Virus record (IMG/VR): IMGVR_UViG_3300022821_000014
Location: 1-64,000 of that record
Direction: 5' to 3' (one strand)
Source of the DNA: a virus
DNA: 64,000 nucleotides
Positions 1 to 10,500 of the stretch are shown here, piece after piece. The notes beneath the pieces were generated by a model. That model saw nothing but the letters and a program-made list of their open reading frames with translations, made no database searches and had not been told where the DNA came from. Within the stretch, counting starts at the first letter, position 1; each line of letters begins with the position of its first letter. The translations under genes and the position numbers were made by a program.

Positions 1-531
1 AACCTTGTAGTTGAGTTTGTATTTACGACAAACAGCTTCTACAACTGCTAAATCTTGAGCAGACCTGTTTTTATGATATATGAGACAATCTATTTCCCCG
101 TTCCTGTCGACTGGTTTCCACTCTTCGGTATCAATCCCAACTGACCAAACTTGAATGTCTTTTTCTTTCATTAAATCAAACTGTTGATACTTCTCCTTGA
201 CCCACTGAGAAGGTACAACAAAATGGTCAAACATCTTGCACAGGGAAGGGTTGTCTGTCGGAAGCACAAAAAGGTTAGGCCCCATCAGAGCAGGCGCCTT
301 TTCCTGATGAAGTTCATTGATCAATTCAGGGTGGCAAAACTGCAAAACTCCTGTCATCGATGATGCAACCGAGGAGTGTACCCCAATAGGCACCAGTCCT
401 GCGGCGTCCAGCCCTTTTGTAAGATTCCGCACAACCATTCCTGGCCCTCGGTGGGTACTATTAGCGAAGAGCAGTCGGACGGTTTTATCGAATCTTGAGA
501 GGTCTTTGAGTACAATCATGGTTGACTTCAT
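1..531 (-). CDS. Glycosyltransferase-like protein (C-terminus outside window)
   Basis: The reading frame is open from an ATG at 531 to base 1, giving 177 visible residues, and continues beyond the window. An in-frame TGA lies nine bases upstream of the ATG, so the start is 531 or the internal Met at 519. The residues VPSQWVKEKY (about 105-115), followed by a WSVGIDTEEWKP stretch, resemble the linker between the two Rossmann domains of GT-B (GT4-type) glycosyltransferases. Such enzymes transfer a sugar from a nucleotide-sugar donor. The acceptor is unknown; virion glycoprotein, DNA base or host surface glycan are all possible. The partial gene at the other end of the window shows the C-terminal half of a similar enzyme. 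Confidence 0.6.
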   Translation of the reverse strand, partial: MKSTMIVLKDLSRFDKTVRLLFANSTHRGPGMVVRNLTKGLDAAGLVPIGVHSSVASSMTGVLQFCHPELINELHQEKAPALMGPNLFVLPTDNPSLCKMFDHFVVPSQWVKEKYQQFDLMKEKDIQVWSVGIDTEEWKPVDRNGEIDCLIYHKNRSAQDLAVVEAVCRKYKLNYKV

Positions 532-551
532 TCTACATCAACCAAATAAGG

Positions 552-558
552 ATTTATA
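552..558 (-). promoter_or_regulatory. Possible T4-type late promoter box
   Basis: Read on the minus strand this is TATAAAT followed by C, a 7/8 match to the T4 late promoter TATAAATA. It sits about 20 bases upstream of the ATG at 531, in the 35-base gap after the baseplate gene. Only this one good match was noticed in an intergenic position, so it may be chance. Confidence 0.25.
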
Positions 559-566
559 CTCCTGTG

Positions 567-3500
567 TTATCCTGTATTCCCACTTCCGCCTGAGGCTTCA
601 CCGCTGCTGTTTGCGTTACCTTCATTTTCACGAGCGACTGCGTCCCCAAGATGATCAAGTGCCGTTCCTACTGTGCTAATGAGCGAGCGATAGGTTCCCC
701 AGGCATCCGATGGTACAAAGGTGACACTTGTGCTGAAATCTCCTTGTGTGAACTTGTGTTCCACGCCTGTGATAGCGTAAAGGTTGTCAGCCGTAGTCCC
801 CGTCTGGAAATCAATGAAATAAGTTTGCATGAAGTTGAGAAGGGGATTCCCAACACAATCCATTGAAAGTTGTGTTGGGATAATTTGCATTGGAAGCCCA
901 CCAGAGTTTTCTCCGTTTGGCGTAATGGCCTCTTCACGTCGCATACTACGCAGAAGGTTGACTGTCGCAAGTTGTGAGTTCTGCATTGAAGCAAGGCTGG
1001 CTGCCTTCACTGTAGTTCCAGCTGCACCGTATATTATGTAAGGTGAATTTGCCATAATAAATTCCTTCAACTTCTGGGAACCTCCTACAACACGGTAAGT
1101 TCTTTCCGAGTTATTCGGCGTTTGCCTAGAATTGGCTTGTTCATTTCTTGTTTCTGATTCATATGGCAGCCACTCAATAAGTCCCATGCTGGTTGCAGAT
1201 TCAATAATGGTCGAAGCAATTTCTTGGTTGTTATCTACAACAGCCTGGTTTCCTCCTTCAAGATTTGGAAAACTGCCAATGGTACCAATTTGGTCTCGAC
1301 GTGTGGCCTGGATGAGTCGCCCAAGTGACTCGTAGGTTGTTGCTGCCTGGTCAAATACGTGGAGCCTTAATATTGTACGACCATTGGCCTCTTCAGAATC
1401 CTCACCATCATTCTGACCTACTTTCTCTGGAAGTGCCTCAACATATATCCCCACTTGAGGCATGCGGAAAGTTCCATCTGGAGTAACGCCCTGAAGCGCT
1501 CGTTCCATTCGAACACGGAACACAGCTGCATCATCACTGGCTGCGACTGTCGAACGGACTCGCCCCTCTTCATCTGGAAATGACAGACGATGCAAGGCCT
1601 CACCGTCGAGAGTCAAACCATAGGAATTAGCAGCTGGGTCGTCGACCAAGGTATCAGCAACAAAGTTCATGAACTGCTCAAGCGACATGACTGATGAACG
1701 TGAAATGTGTTCCAGGCGGTAACGTGCCAATTCATCAGCAAAATACTCGATATCCACAATGAAATTGGCTATGTTTAGTTTCGACGCTTGCCCTGCATAT
1801 TCGTTGAAAGGATAGAAGAACATCTGCACTTCGTCATAATTGCCAGTGTTAGCAAGCGGTTCTCCGACAAATAGCAGTAAAAGTTTGCCAAGGGAGCAAG
1901 GAAAGGTGTTAGAAATATTAGCTGTGAGTGCGCCACGTCTTGAGTCATTAAAGCGTCGCTGTGAGCTACGCTCACTTTGAGGTAGACTTCTACTTGAGAG
2001 ATATCTCTGCCCCCCGTTTCCATAACCTGGTAAAAGGAATGGGTCAGGGGAATCTTCAAGTTGTGTGACTTTGCGCCCAATTGATTCCTGAATGCTTCTT
2101 CTGAGCGTTGCGATAAGAGTCGGCTGACCAGACGGACCACTCGAACCCCCTCCACGGTGTTGGGTAACCTGATCACCATATAGTTCTTGAATGACTTCAT
2201 ATAGCCGACGAGCGCTCGGGTTTTCGCTTGTCCGATATGCTGTTCTAAATTGAGCCAGCGCTTCCCTTAGGTCGCTTCCGAGCACTGGGTTGTTTGTTGC
2301 ATCCTGAGCTGCATCAAGGATCTGGCGACCACGAATTTCAACTGAAGTAGTAGCTGTGCTTGCTGGGAATGCTCGTGCCCTCAACTCAGCAATTTGCCTT
2401 TGTAGTTCACCAATTTCACGAACCGTATTCGAAAAAGTTTCATTGTCGCTTGACATGAGTTCTGTGTCAAACTCTGAGGAGCCACGCATCGCAATGTTCA
2501 GTTTAATTGACACCTGTCCATCTGCTTCAAAGTTAAATGATGAGTTCACAACCATAAACTTTTCTTTGACACGCATGCCATCAATCAGATCACCATATGC
2601 GTTTTCTGAAACACTGATTTGACCGTCTGGGTGTGTCCAACCATACTCAATTGTAATTTCGTTGGTTCCATATAAGTCTGCTCGAATAAACTCCGCTACT
2701 TCTGGAAGGCGTGAACGGTCGTGAAGTAGAAGTGAGAGGCTGCCACGTTTAAAGCTCCTCAGACCTCTCGAAGGCTCAATTGTAATACTCAGATCAGACA
2801 AGGTCATCAGGGGACGAAACTTGTCAATGATTGGATTGGCTCTTGCTGAGAAGCTGGTATTGTCATCTGCATTTATCAAGGTTTGCGGTGCAGTAAACAA
2901 CTCCATACCTGCACGTGAATAGCGATCTGGTATTGGGTTTTCTTCCGTGGCATTCCTTGAGGAGATACTGGTCCCTTGGACCGTGTCGCCTTCAGCCATA
3001 ATGTCAAGTACTGAGCCTTCTTGTGGTATTACACCCCCGAGCAAAAACTTATTCAACGACAAGTTTTGAAGTCGACCAGATATATCGGACTTCGGCCCTC
3101 GTGGAAAGAAAAACTCAACATTAACATAAGGCATTGCACGTTGTAGTTCAACATTCGGAATTCCATTTAGAAAAATCGTTGCAGCTGCTGTATTTTGTGA
3201 TTCTAAGGTAACTCGTTTTGAATTGGAAAGGTATATCGAAAGTCCTGGGGCATCTTTGGTCGGCTGGTTAGGGGATGAATTAAGTCTTACATTCGAATCT
3301 CCACCTGGTGCGGAGTACCCTAGCATTTGACGAACTCCAGCAGTAGTAACTTCTCTGCGTTCTTCTTCGGATAACTCTGCGTTTCCAATAACAGCTTCTG
3401 GCCTGTAAAAAGTTGCATCTCCTTCATAGTGGACCTGGAGTAATTTTGCGAAGTCATTTTCCAGGACTTCACTTTGTTCAATTTGGGTATTGAAATTCTC

Positions 3501-3725
3501 CATGAAGGTAGTTGTTAAAAACGCACCATCCGAAGTATCGATCAGGTATTCAATAAGCGTCGCCTCGGTTTCTGTTGGCCTAGATATTTCTATGTCTACT
3601 GATGATTCGGAATCATTGACGCTGTCTAGTGAAATCCTTTCGGCCAACTCTCTTATGCTGTGGATACCGTAATATTTTCCTAGGACTTTAACAGCATTGG
3701 AAAGTTTTTGTTGTCTAGTAGGCAT
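567..3725 (-). CDS. Large baseplate hub-like virion protein
   Basis: This 1052-residue protein is probably a structural part of the tail baseplate. The segment near residue 358 (ITIEYGWTHPDG) and the C-terminal segment near residue 990 (ITGVEHKFTQGDF...) look like the core and terminal strands of baseplate hub proteins of the gp27/gpD type, where a domain ends in a 'TGVEH' strand. A short coiled coil lies near residue 440 (IGELQRQIAELRA). It is the last gene of a run with the LysM-like protein and the other large virion protein, which fits baseplate assembly. The hub assignment rests on pattern resemblance only; other baseplate roles are possible. The start at 3725 gives the longest frame. 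Confidence 0.55.
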   Translation of the reverse strand: MPTRQQKLSNAVKVLGKYYGIHSIRELAERISLDSVNDSESSVDIEISRPTETEATLIEYLIDTSDGAFLTTTFMENFNTQIEQSEVLENDFAKLLQVHYEGDATFYRPEAVIGNAELSEEERREVTTAGVRQMLGYSAPGGDSNVRLNSSPNQPTKDAPGLSIYLSNSKRVTLESQNTAAATIFLNGIPNVELQRAMPYVNVEFFFPRGPKSDISGRLQNLSLNKFLLGGVIPQEGSVLDIMAEGDTVQGTSISSRNATEENPIPDRYSRAGMELFTAPQTLINADDNTSFSARANPIIDKFRPLMTLSDLSITIEPSRGLRSFKRGSLSLLLHDRSRLPEVAEFIRADLYGTNEITIEYGWTHPDGQISVSENAYGDLIDGMRVKEKFMVVNSSFNFEADGQVSIKLNIAMRGSSEFDTELMSSDNETFSNTVREIGELQRQIAELRARAFPASTATTSVEIRGRQILDAAQDATNNPVLGSDLREALAQFRTAYRTSENPSARRLYEVIQELYGDQVTQHRGGGSSGPSGQPTLIATLRRSIQESIGRKVTQLEDSPDPFLLPGYGNGGQRYLSSRSLPQSERSSQRRFNDSRRGALTANISNTFPCSLGKLLLLFVGEPLANTGNYDEVQMFFYPFNEYAGQASKLNIANFIVDIEYFADELARYRLEHISRSSVMSLEQFMNFVADTLVDDPAANSYGLTLDGEALHRLSFPDEEGRVRSTVAASDDAAVFRVRMERALQGVTPDGTFRMPQVGIYVEALPEKVGQNDGEDSEEANGRTILRLHVFDQAATTYESLGRLIQATRRDQIGTIGSFPNLEGGNQAVVDNNQEIASTIIESATSMGLIEWLPYESETRNEQANSRQTPNNSERTYRVVGGSQKLKEFIMANSPYIIYGAAGTTVKAASLASMQNSQLATVNLLRSMRREEAITPNGENSGGLPMQIIPTQLSMDCVGNPLLNFMQTYFIDFQTGTTADNLYAITGVEHKFTQGDFSTSVTFVPSDAWGTYRSLISTVGTALDHLGDAVARENEGNANSSGEASGGSGNTG

Positions 3726-3788
3726 GTTATTGATTAAGTACTCTTATGACTCACTTCCTATGAAGTTTGAATCAACAGCTCTGTTTCC

Positions 3789-4082
3789 CTATCCGATAAA
3801 ACGAAACACGTCTTCCAGATTGGGAATTCGGATCTGCGTCCCAGGAGGAGCTTGAAGCATCCATCCAATATTGGATGCGGCCGCTATAACCCAGCTATAT
3901 CGCCCGTCACCATATGCTTTCCCAGCCAACGTATCAAGTCGCTCACGTTCTACTAAGGTGATTTCGTCAAAGCGTATATTACCATTTTTTATATTATTGC
4001 GAATTGCCGTAATCGCAAAAGAAGTGGCAAACCTCTTTTCCGCTCCAAGGATTCTTGTTCGTGCGTACCTGCTATTGACCAT
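3789..4082 (-). CDS. LysM-like tail/baseplate protein
   Basis: This 97-residue protein has a central ERLDTLAGKAYGDGRYSWVI segment and ends in PPGTQIRIPNLEDV. That is the pattern of a single LysM-like fold as in P2 tail protein X and T4 gp53-type wedge proteins: 'D-x-L-A-x-x-x-Y-G-D' followed by 'G-x-x-x-x-I-P'. In contractile tails such small LysM proteins bridge the hub and tube or close the wedge. It lies between two very large virion genes with short gaps, consistent with a tail role. It is too short for a peptidoglycan hydrolase, so structural binding is more likely than enzymatic activity. Confidence 0.65.
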   Translation of the reverse strand: MVNSRYARTRILGAEKRFATSFAITAIRNNIKNGNIRFDEITLVERERLDTLAGKAYGDGRYSWVIAAASNIGWMLQAPPGTQIRIPNLEDVFRFIG

Positions 4083-4096
4083 TCAAAGTTCCCTGT

Positions 4097-7000
4097 TTAT
4101 TGTTCATCTAAAGGAGTTGAACCTTCGTTTGGGCTGGTGAGAGATTCATTTGAGGTGGATTGAGCCCTGCTTGTCTGCTCTTCGGTGTCACCCGCTCTAC
4201 GAACCTTCATCTGTTGTAATATCGAACCAATGTTATAAATGGGTGCAGTCATGTTTCCATTTGAGTCAATGCCAGGATTTAAGTCGTGGACTGGTGCAAA
4301 CTCAAGAGTTATCGTGCACCATCTTGGTGCTTTGGAATTTTCCTCATTTGTCTCCCAAACGGCTCCATCCCAATCGAAGTTGAGGCTTTTAATAAAGCCA
4401 GCTAGGCCTTTTCCTCGTGTACTCCTAAAGGACTGAAAAATAGGATTTCCTCCTACTGAGCCTTGGCTGGTACCTGTTGAACCTGGACCATTGCTTGTAT
4501 TTGCTGCCTGCTCAGACGGAGTTGAGTTTCTCGTGGTCCCAGCTGTTCCATCTGGATTGAAGAAGTTAGCAACATCTTCACGTGTTGTTTCAAACTCAGT
4601 GGTGTCCCTGCCCTGGGTCGCATCCTCTACTGCTTGGGCGTTCACTGAAACTTCGTCTATCCTAATAAATGCATTGGCTTCAACCTGGCTGAAGTCGATC
4701 TCGTACAAGGTTCCTTGTTGTTCACCCGCCAAAGCAGGTTGAAAGGAAATGCGATAGACTCCAGGACTGACTTGACTGTTTACAACAGCCCGTGCACCAA
4801 TAGGCACATCTGGAATGCCTCCTCGACGACGGCTAGCACCTGCCCGCTCAACTTCTCTAATTCGGGCGGCGGTAACGCCCCTGGTAGGACTTGGAACACG
4901 CCTTATAGGCATTTGAGCCGTAAATTCTCTGCTACCTATCTGCAACACTTGTTCTTTGATGCGGAAAAATTCACCTTGGTTGAATACGGGGAGTTCTTCA
5001 ACCTGACCGACACCAAGCTGCCTATCTGTGATATTTTGCCGAAGTTGACGTATACGCTGCCGAGTTTCTGCATCAAATGCCGACTGTTGTTCCGAGATCT
5101 TGAATTTGCTAGAACCAAGCCCAAACAATCTAGCCAAATCAAATTCGCTGAAGTTCGACTTTATTAAATCACCAACTCTAAGACGGATCATAGGAGATGC
5201 AGCTGGTAGTTGGGAGAACGGCTGGATAAACTTTTGGCTGTCAAGAGTTATAGAACGACCTTGCGTATATTGTGGGTAGAGCATCATAAGCAGCTTGTTT
5301 AGCTTAAACCACATAGCATCGAAGTCACCTGGATTTACTGCCACAACCTTGAAACTAAGATTGATAGAACGATTAGTGTTCTTGTAAGTGTATATCTTGC
5401 CAATTCTTCCATAACCCTCTGATTCATTATATTCGGCACTATGTGAATCCGTAACTGAGTCCAGGAATGCATGGAAGGCTATTATTTCATTTGTCCTTAG
5501 ATCATGAAAATAGAATGGCATGTAGTATGAATCCAGGCGCTTTTCCATTTCATCTACAAAATCTCCAGGGAGACGTTTCTTGTCCGTGAGATTGTAATTG
5601 CGGCCCGAGGCCAACCTGTTGTAATTGTTTGTTTCACCAAACAACTCTTCAGCATTTAATATGTCACTATTAATCATGTACATCGACGGAAGAGTATCAG
5701 CGCCCCAGGCAAGCGAGTTTCTGTATTTTGGCCCAAGGCGATCAGACAAACGACTTTTCTTAATCAGAGCTGCTGGGTTTGGAACTTTAGACGTTGTTGG
5801 ATTCGGGCCAAGACCAACTTCACTATAATAATCATTTACACCATCGACAGTCGATTCATCGGTTGATTCTGGCGCAGCCAGCAGGGAAACATCTCCAATA
5901 CTAGCCAGGATATTCATAAACTTAAGAAATTTTGATTCTTTTATGAGGCGAACAGAACCCGCCAAAGCAATTGGGTCACTGTTGGACCCGACTAGTGGAT
6001 TGTAATCAGCCAGGCCACGAGCAGATGAAGAGGCCCCTGGGCCGCCGACAAGTGTTTCCACACTGCCACCAACCGTAGCTAATGGATCGGTAACAGAGCG
6101 GACCAACAACCTGAGGATGCCATTATAGTACCCTGGGTTATTAACAACTTTGGTTGCTGCTGCCCCTAGAGACCTGCCAACAGAACCTACATTGCTAATG
6201 TCAGTATCAAGACCAAAAAATTGCCTTAGTCCCTCTTGAACAGCCGACCCATAGTTATTAGCCGTTTGTATGAGCAAGTTCCCGCCGAGGCCCAGGGCAT
6301 CTAAACCGAAATCAGGATTACTAGTGTCCATCTGAGGCACGAAATGACCCAGGCGTTTCTTCTTGTTTTCCCCAGGCGTGGTTTTGTCTACGTTCAAGCT
6401 ACTTGGATTAGCATTTTCAAGCAATGCTGCTAGTGCTCTAAAAATAGTAGCAAACACACCCACCAGGAGCGTGCTAACCAACAAGCTAGACTGCCCACTG
6501 GATATTGTGTCGAAAGGCACTAAAGGGTTGTTAACAGAGCCAAATGTCGGCTTGCCAACTCCAGCGAGATCAATTTCTACATTCGGCTTGCGAACGTCGT
6601 TATTAATTTTGTTGATAACTTCCTGGGCACCGAAACGGCTAGAATCTATCCTAAAACCCAACCTGGCAATACCAGGAGCAGCTGCCGCTGCTGCTTGTGC
6701 CGCAACTACCTGTTCTAGGTCTTCGAAGTCCGTAGGGATATAAACTTCACCAGAGGCTTCCAGGAGAATCCGACAGCCAAGGCTTCTAAGATTGCTAATG
6801 GTGACCGTCGGGTCCTGCTCAGCATTCTTGAATGTTTTTTGAGGCGAATGTGTACCCAGCCTGCTTTGGATGACGTGCCTACCAGGGCCTGAGTCGTCCT
6901 CAGTGGGCCTGTCAGGGGTTACAAATAAGTCATCTGGTCCATGCAGTGCATTTAAACTTATGGTCCTTGAGACCTCATCTGAGACGATCCCTGGGCTCTC

Positions 7001-7387
7001 TCTAAGAACGGTCAAAAGGGTTGAGGCTTGCTGTTCTGTTTCAGTGTCCAAATCTCCTTTGTCGCCTGGGACGGTTTTTCGCTCGAACTGTCCACTATTT
7101 CCAATTTGCTCGTGATAACCACGAGCCTCTATAGGTTGTTTTGCGAGGTAGGTGTCATCTCGCTCAGGTGTGTCGTCAAAAGTTGTAGCCCCAGGGCTAT
7201 CACTAATTTTGGCAGTTGACGTATTGTTCCCGTCAGTCAGCTTTTGACGAAAGTAGTCGCCAATTTTTTGCTTCGTATCATTTGAATAATCGTCTTCTTC
7301 AAAACGTAATAGTGGGTCATCACCAAGTGGTGCCCTCTCAGTGTTTTCCAGATCAATTTTCTGTGGGATGTCGTCTCTATCTACCAT
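4097..7387 (-). CDS. Large virion (tail/baseplate) structural protein
   Basis: This 1096-residue protein is acidic at the N-terminus (about 1-150, low complexity, Asp/Glu/Thr-rich) and has an Ala-rich segment near residue 230. A well-ordered region near residues 630-720 contains FYFHDLRTNEIIAFHAFLDS, then IYTYKNTNRSINLSFKV and MWFKLNKLLMMLYPQY. The 'tyrosine/threonine strand, then FDxMWxKxNxLxxMxYP' arrangement recurs, from memory, in large baseplate or tail proteins of giant myophages. Position directly after the tape measure gene supports a tail role. No enzymatic motif was seen. The exact function, such as wedge or tail-tube initiator, cannot be decided from sequence alone. Confidence 0.5.
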   Translation of the reverse strand: MVDRDDIPQKIDLENTERAPLGDDPLLRFEEDDYSNDTKQKIGDYFRQKLTDGNNTSTAKISDSPGATTFDDTPERDDTYLAKQPIEARGYHEQIGNSGQFERKTVPGDKGDLDTETEQQASTLLTVLRESPGIVSDEVSRTISLNALHGPDDLFVTPDRPTEDDSGPGRHVIQSRLGTHSPQKTFKNAEQDPTVTISNLRSLGCRILLEASGEVYIPTDFEDLEQVVAAQAAAAAAPGIARLGFRIDSSRFGAQEVINKINNDVRKPNVEIDLAGVGKPTFGSVNNPLVPFDTISSGQSSLLVSTLLVGVFATIFRALAALLENANPSSLNVDKTTPGENKKKRLGHFVPQMDTSNPDFGLDALGLGGNLLIQTANNYGSAVQEGLRQFFGLDTDISNVGSVGRSLGAAATKVVNNPGYYNGILRLLVRSVTDPLATVGGSVETLVGGPGASSSARGLADYNPLVGSNSDPIALAGSVRLIKESKFLKFMNILASIGDVSLLAAPESTDESTVDGVNDYYSEVGLGPNPTTSKVPNPAALIKKSRLSDRLGPKYRNSLAWGADTLPSMYMINSDILNAEELFGETNNYNRLASGRNYNLTDKKRLPGDFVDEMEKRLDSYYMPFYFHDLRTNEIIAFHAFLDSVTDSHSAEYNESEGYGRIGKIYTYKNTNRSINLSFKVVAVNPGDFDAMWFKLNKLLMMLYPQYTQGRSITLDSQKFIQPFSQLPAASPMIRLRVGDLIKSNFSEFDLARLFGLGSSKFKISEQQSAFDAETRQRIRQLRQNITDRQLGVGQVEELPVFNQGEFFRIKEQVLQIGSREFTAQMPIRRVPSPTRGVTAARIREVERAGASRRRGGIPDVPIGARAVVNSQVSPGVYRISFQPALAGEQQGTLYEIDFSQVEANAFIRIDEVSVNAQAVEDATQGRDTTEFETTREDVANFFNPDGTAGTTRNSTPSEQAANTSNGPGSTGTSQGSVGGNPIFQSFRSTRGKGLAGFIKSLNFDWDGAVWETNEENSKAPRWCTITLEFAPVHDLNPGIDSNGNMTAPIYNIGSILQQMKVRRAGDTEEQTSRAQSTSNESLTSPNEGSTPLDEQ

Positions 7388-7404
7388 GTTGACTCACAGG
7401 GTAA

Positions 7405-7569
7405 TTACTCATCCTGTAAGTTTCGGATAGGATTAAGTAATTTCCGCTCAAATTGTTCTGTGATCTCACGGAGTGCTTTTACCACCACCTCCCGTTCGTC
7501 GTCTGGCAGATTTTTTAGAAGCTCCTGATAGATCGGGTCCTGTAAGAATTTTTCAAATAGTTCTGACAT
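7405..7569 (-). CDS. Small acidic helical protein, 54 aa
   Basis: The ATG at 7569 follows the tape measure stop by three bases and the frame closes at TAA 7405-7407. The product is predicted to be helical and charged, with NLPDDEREVVVKALREI in the middle. Because it fills the whole gap between the tape measure and the next structural gene, it is probably translated. A tape-measure chaperone-like role is conceivable from position only. Confidence 0.55.
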   Translation of the reverse strand: MSELFEKFLQDPIYQELLKNLPDDEREVVVKALREITEQFERKLLNPIRNLQDE

Positions 7570-7572
7570 GTT

Positions 7573-10500
7573 TTATTCTAGTCCTGCGAACCTAGAGTTA
7601 GGCCTGGAAATAAGCACATTCTCCAATTCTTGGGCATCGATATTTACAGTGAAGTTGACGTGGAACTGGATTGGCTCTTCTCTTATATCAAGACGTCCAG
7701 TAGAGCGTAGGCCAAGTTTGTTATTTAGTTCACGGAGTCGGGTATTAATGTTTATCACTCTCAGCCGCTGGAGTGCCGAATCAATGTCACCTATGTGTTG
7801 CACCATTCCCACTACAGCATCTTTTGTCATCATCATTAGGTTGGTGTCAATAGTTTCTACACCAGCAAAATACTCACCATTGGTAAAGTTTGCCACTCCT
7901 TCCAAAATTGAGCCAAGTGATCGCAGGGCACCTAGGAATCCACCTGCACCCGTTTCAAGGCTGGGACCTAGCTCAGAAAACAGTTCCATCGGTCGACCGA
8001 TTCCTCTAACAAAATCTGTAAGTGTAAAGCGACCACCTGGATTATAAATCACTTTGAAAACTGCACACAACGAATCGCTCATACGGTTTCCCATCTCCGT
8101 GATGTCTCCGTTGGCCGATCCTGACAAGAAGCTGGTTGTTTGTTCGATTATTTGACCTATGGCTTCAAATATTGTTGAAATCGACTCAACACCGACCTTA
8201 ATATTTCGGCCAGCACGAGGGCTTATAGCAGAGAATGTACTGACTAAATTGTCCAGCATTCCAGTTATTCCTTCGCCAAAGCCACTTGTAACAGCCTCAA
8301 CAACACTAACCAGGGAAGCCATAATGCTTCCTATTTGTTCAGGGTTCGACGCAACCCCTGTGCTATTAGCAAGGTTTCCTACCAAGGCTGACATGCCAGC
8401 TATGGCAGTAAACATTGAGGAAATTAGTGGCGTTGCAGCTTTCAATGCTCCTAACTGTGAACTATCCAGACCAGTAATGGCATCAACAACTAGCCTGACC
8501 ACGTTTACCATACGTGTGAAAATATTACTTCCGTCTGTTCCAATTATTGCATCCAAAAGTGTGGTTATTACCCTGCCGATAGTTCTGCTGACACTTCCTA
8601 GCTCACTGGGATTGTCACGGAACTCCTGTGTAACAAATGTAGTCATCATTCTTGCAAGTGTGCCGACGGCACCGATTATTTCTCCCAGTGCAGATGCTGC
8701 GGTAATCGCTTCTTCGGAGAAACCACCAGAACCTGCCAGCTGGTTTATTTGTTCTACTATTTGTGTTAACGCTCCTTTAATACTGTTAATCACAGTGACA
8801 ATAAACATAGCAAGTTGTGTTGTACGAGCATTAACGGTGTCTCCAGTCAACTCTCCCCACAGGCTGGTGTCGTTGAATGAATCTGGCGGGCGTAAATCTC
8901 TGGCAACTGTACCGATTGTTGAAAGCATATCAGCCAAAAACCTGGTTCTCTCCATGGCGCCGGTGTCACCACTTATACCCTCTAGTCTATCGGCCTCGGA
9001 TATAAGTGTGCTAATGACATCCGTCATTGATGCCGTCATGGTTTGCACTAGTCTTCCAACTGAATTTAGTCGATCAGTCATCGACTCACCTTGTCCCAGG
9101 AGATCTGCCAGGCCAGGTGAAGTTGCTGCCGCAATTGTACCAACGTCAGCAGCAAAACTACCAATAGCTGTCAACACACTTGTAAACAGGTCCATCTTTC
9201 GTTCAGTTGCTGAGTCTAATCTAATTCTACCAATGGCTTGTAACACCTGAACCGTTGTGTCTACCATAGCGAGGATGACATTAGACAAAGCAGCCAAACC
9301 AGTTAGGATGACGGCGGCGCCTGCGCCATAAGTAGCAACTATTACTGTGCCGATTACTCCCGCTGCCGCAGCTACCGCCGCCGCTGCCAAGAAAAACACA
9401 CTCGTCGCTTGCATTATCCTAACCGTTTTATTAATAGATGATTCTGAGTAGCTCTGGAACATGTCGATCATCTCCCTAGCCCCCAGTGCCATCGCAGCGC
9501 CGACCAATCCAATCGCAGCTACGCCGATTATAACTTGCAATGCAAAGCTCTTAATTGCCTCACCCGCCAGTGCCAAAACTGCTATTACTCCAGCAATCTC
9601 TAACATGACAGCACCCGTAGCAATCATAATCAAGGCGGCGCCTTTAATTGCTTCAATCGATATCCCCGCTTTTTGGATATGTCCAGCCAACGCCGTCATG
9701 GCCAAGGCAACAGCAATCAACCCTACAGTGATAACAGTAGCCAACAATGCCATCTTAGCTACATCCCCAGGTGAAATACGTGTGCGTCTTGCTGCCTTGA
9801 CAGCATCACCTGCGCTGCTTGCAGCCTCGCCAACTGCGCTCGCCTGTCGACCGCCACGAGAGACTGAACCACCCCTGGCCACCCTATCCATTCCTTTGAG
9901 TGCACCAGATATAGCGCCTGGTGCTCCTTTGACCGCCGAGCCAATTCCAAACACCATTGACTTTAGAAGACCGCCAGCCAAAGCTGTACCGAGGCCTCGA
10001 ACGAGGCCTCCTATAACTGCTGGACCGAATAAAACACCAAGGATAGTTGGCCAGTTGTCTTCCAGGAAACTTGTGAGTCTTGGACGAACAAAACCCCAAC
10101 CCGCCTCTAACATCTCTGTAAATGATTCCCAGAGCTGGTTCATCAGCCGTCGTCCTTCAGAACTTTCGAAGAAGCTGACAATAGGCTCAAAAACTTCCAT
10201 TAGGAAGCCCATTACCCCAGACGATGCATCTTGCGCCGCTCCTGCCATGGTGCCCATTGGGTCACCAGAAATGAATGATGTTATTCCCCTAAAAACTTCT
10301 GTTAACCCAGAGATGACTTGCCTGGCAAGCCCTGCAAAAATAACCGCCAGGGCCTTTCCAAAAGTTTTGAATCCATTTAACATCCGTCGTCCAGAAGGCG
10401 TACTTGAATCAAACCAGTCAGTAAAAGATTCCTTTAATCGATCAAGCAAGTTAGACAAGGCTAAATTGGGATTGGTTGTCATTTCCTTAAAGAAGTCCCT

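Noticed and set aside
4715-5167. Plus-strand frame of 150 codons inside the large virion protein gene
   Set aside because: It is the antisense shadow of a strongly coding minus-strand gene; no Shine-Dalgarno or motif.
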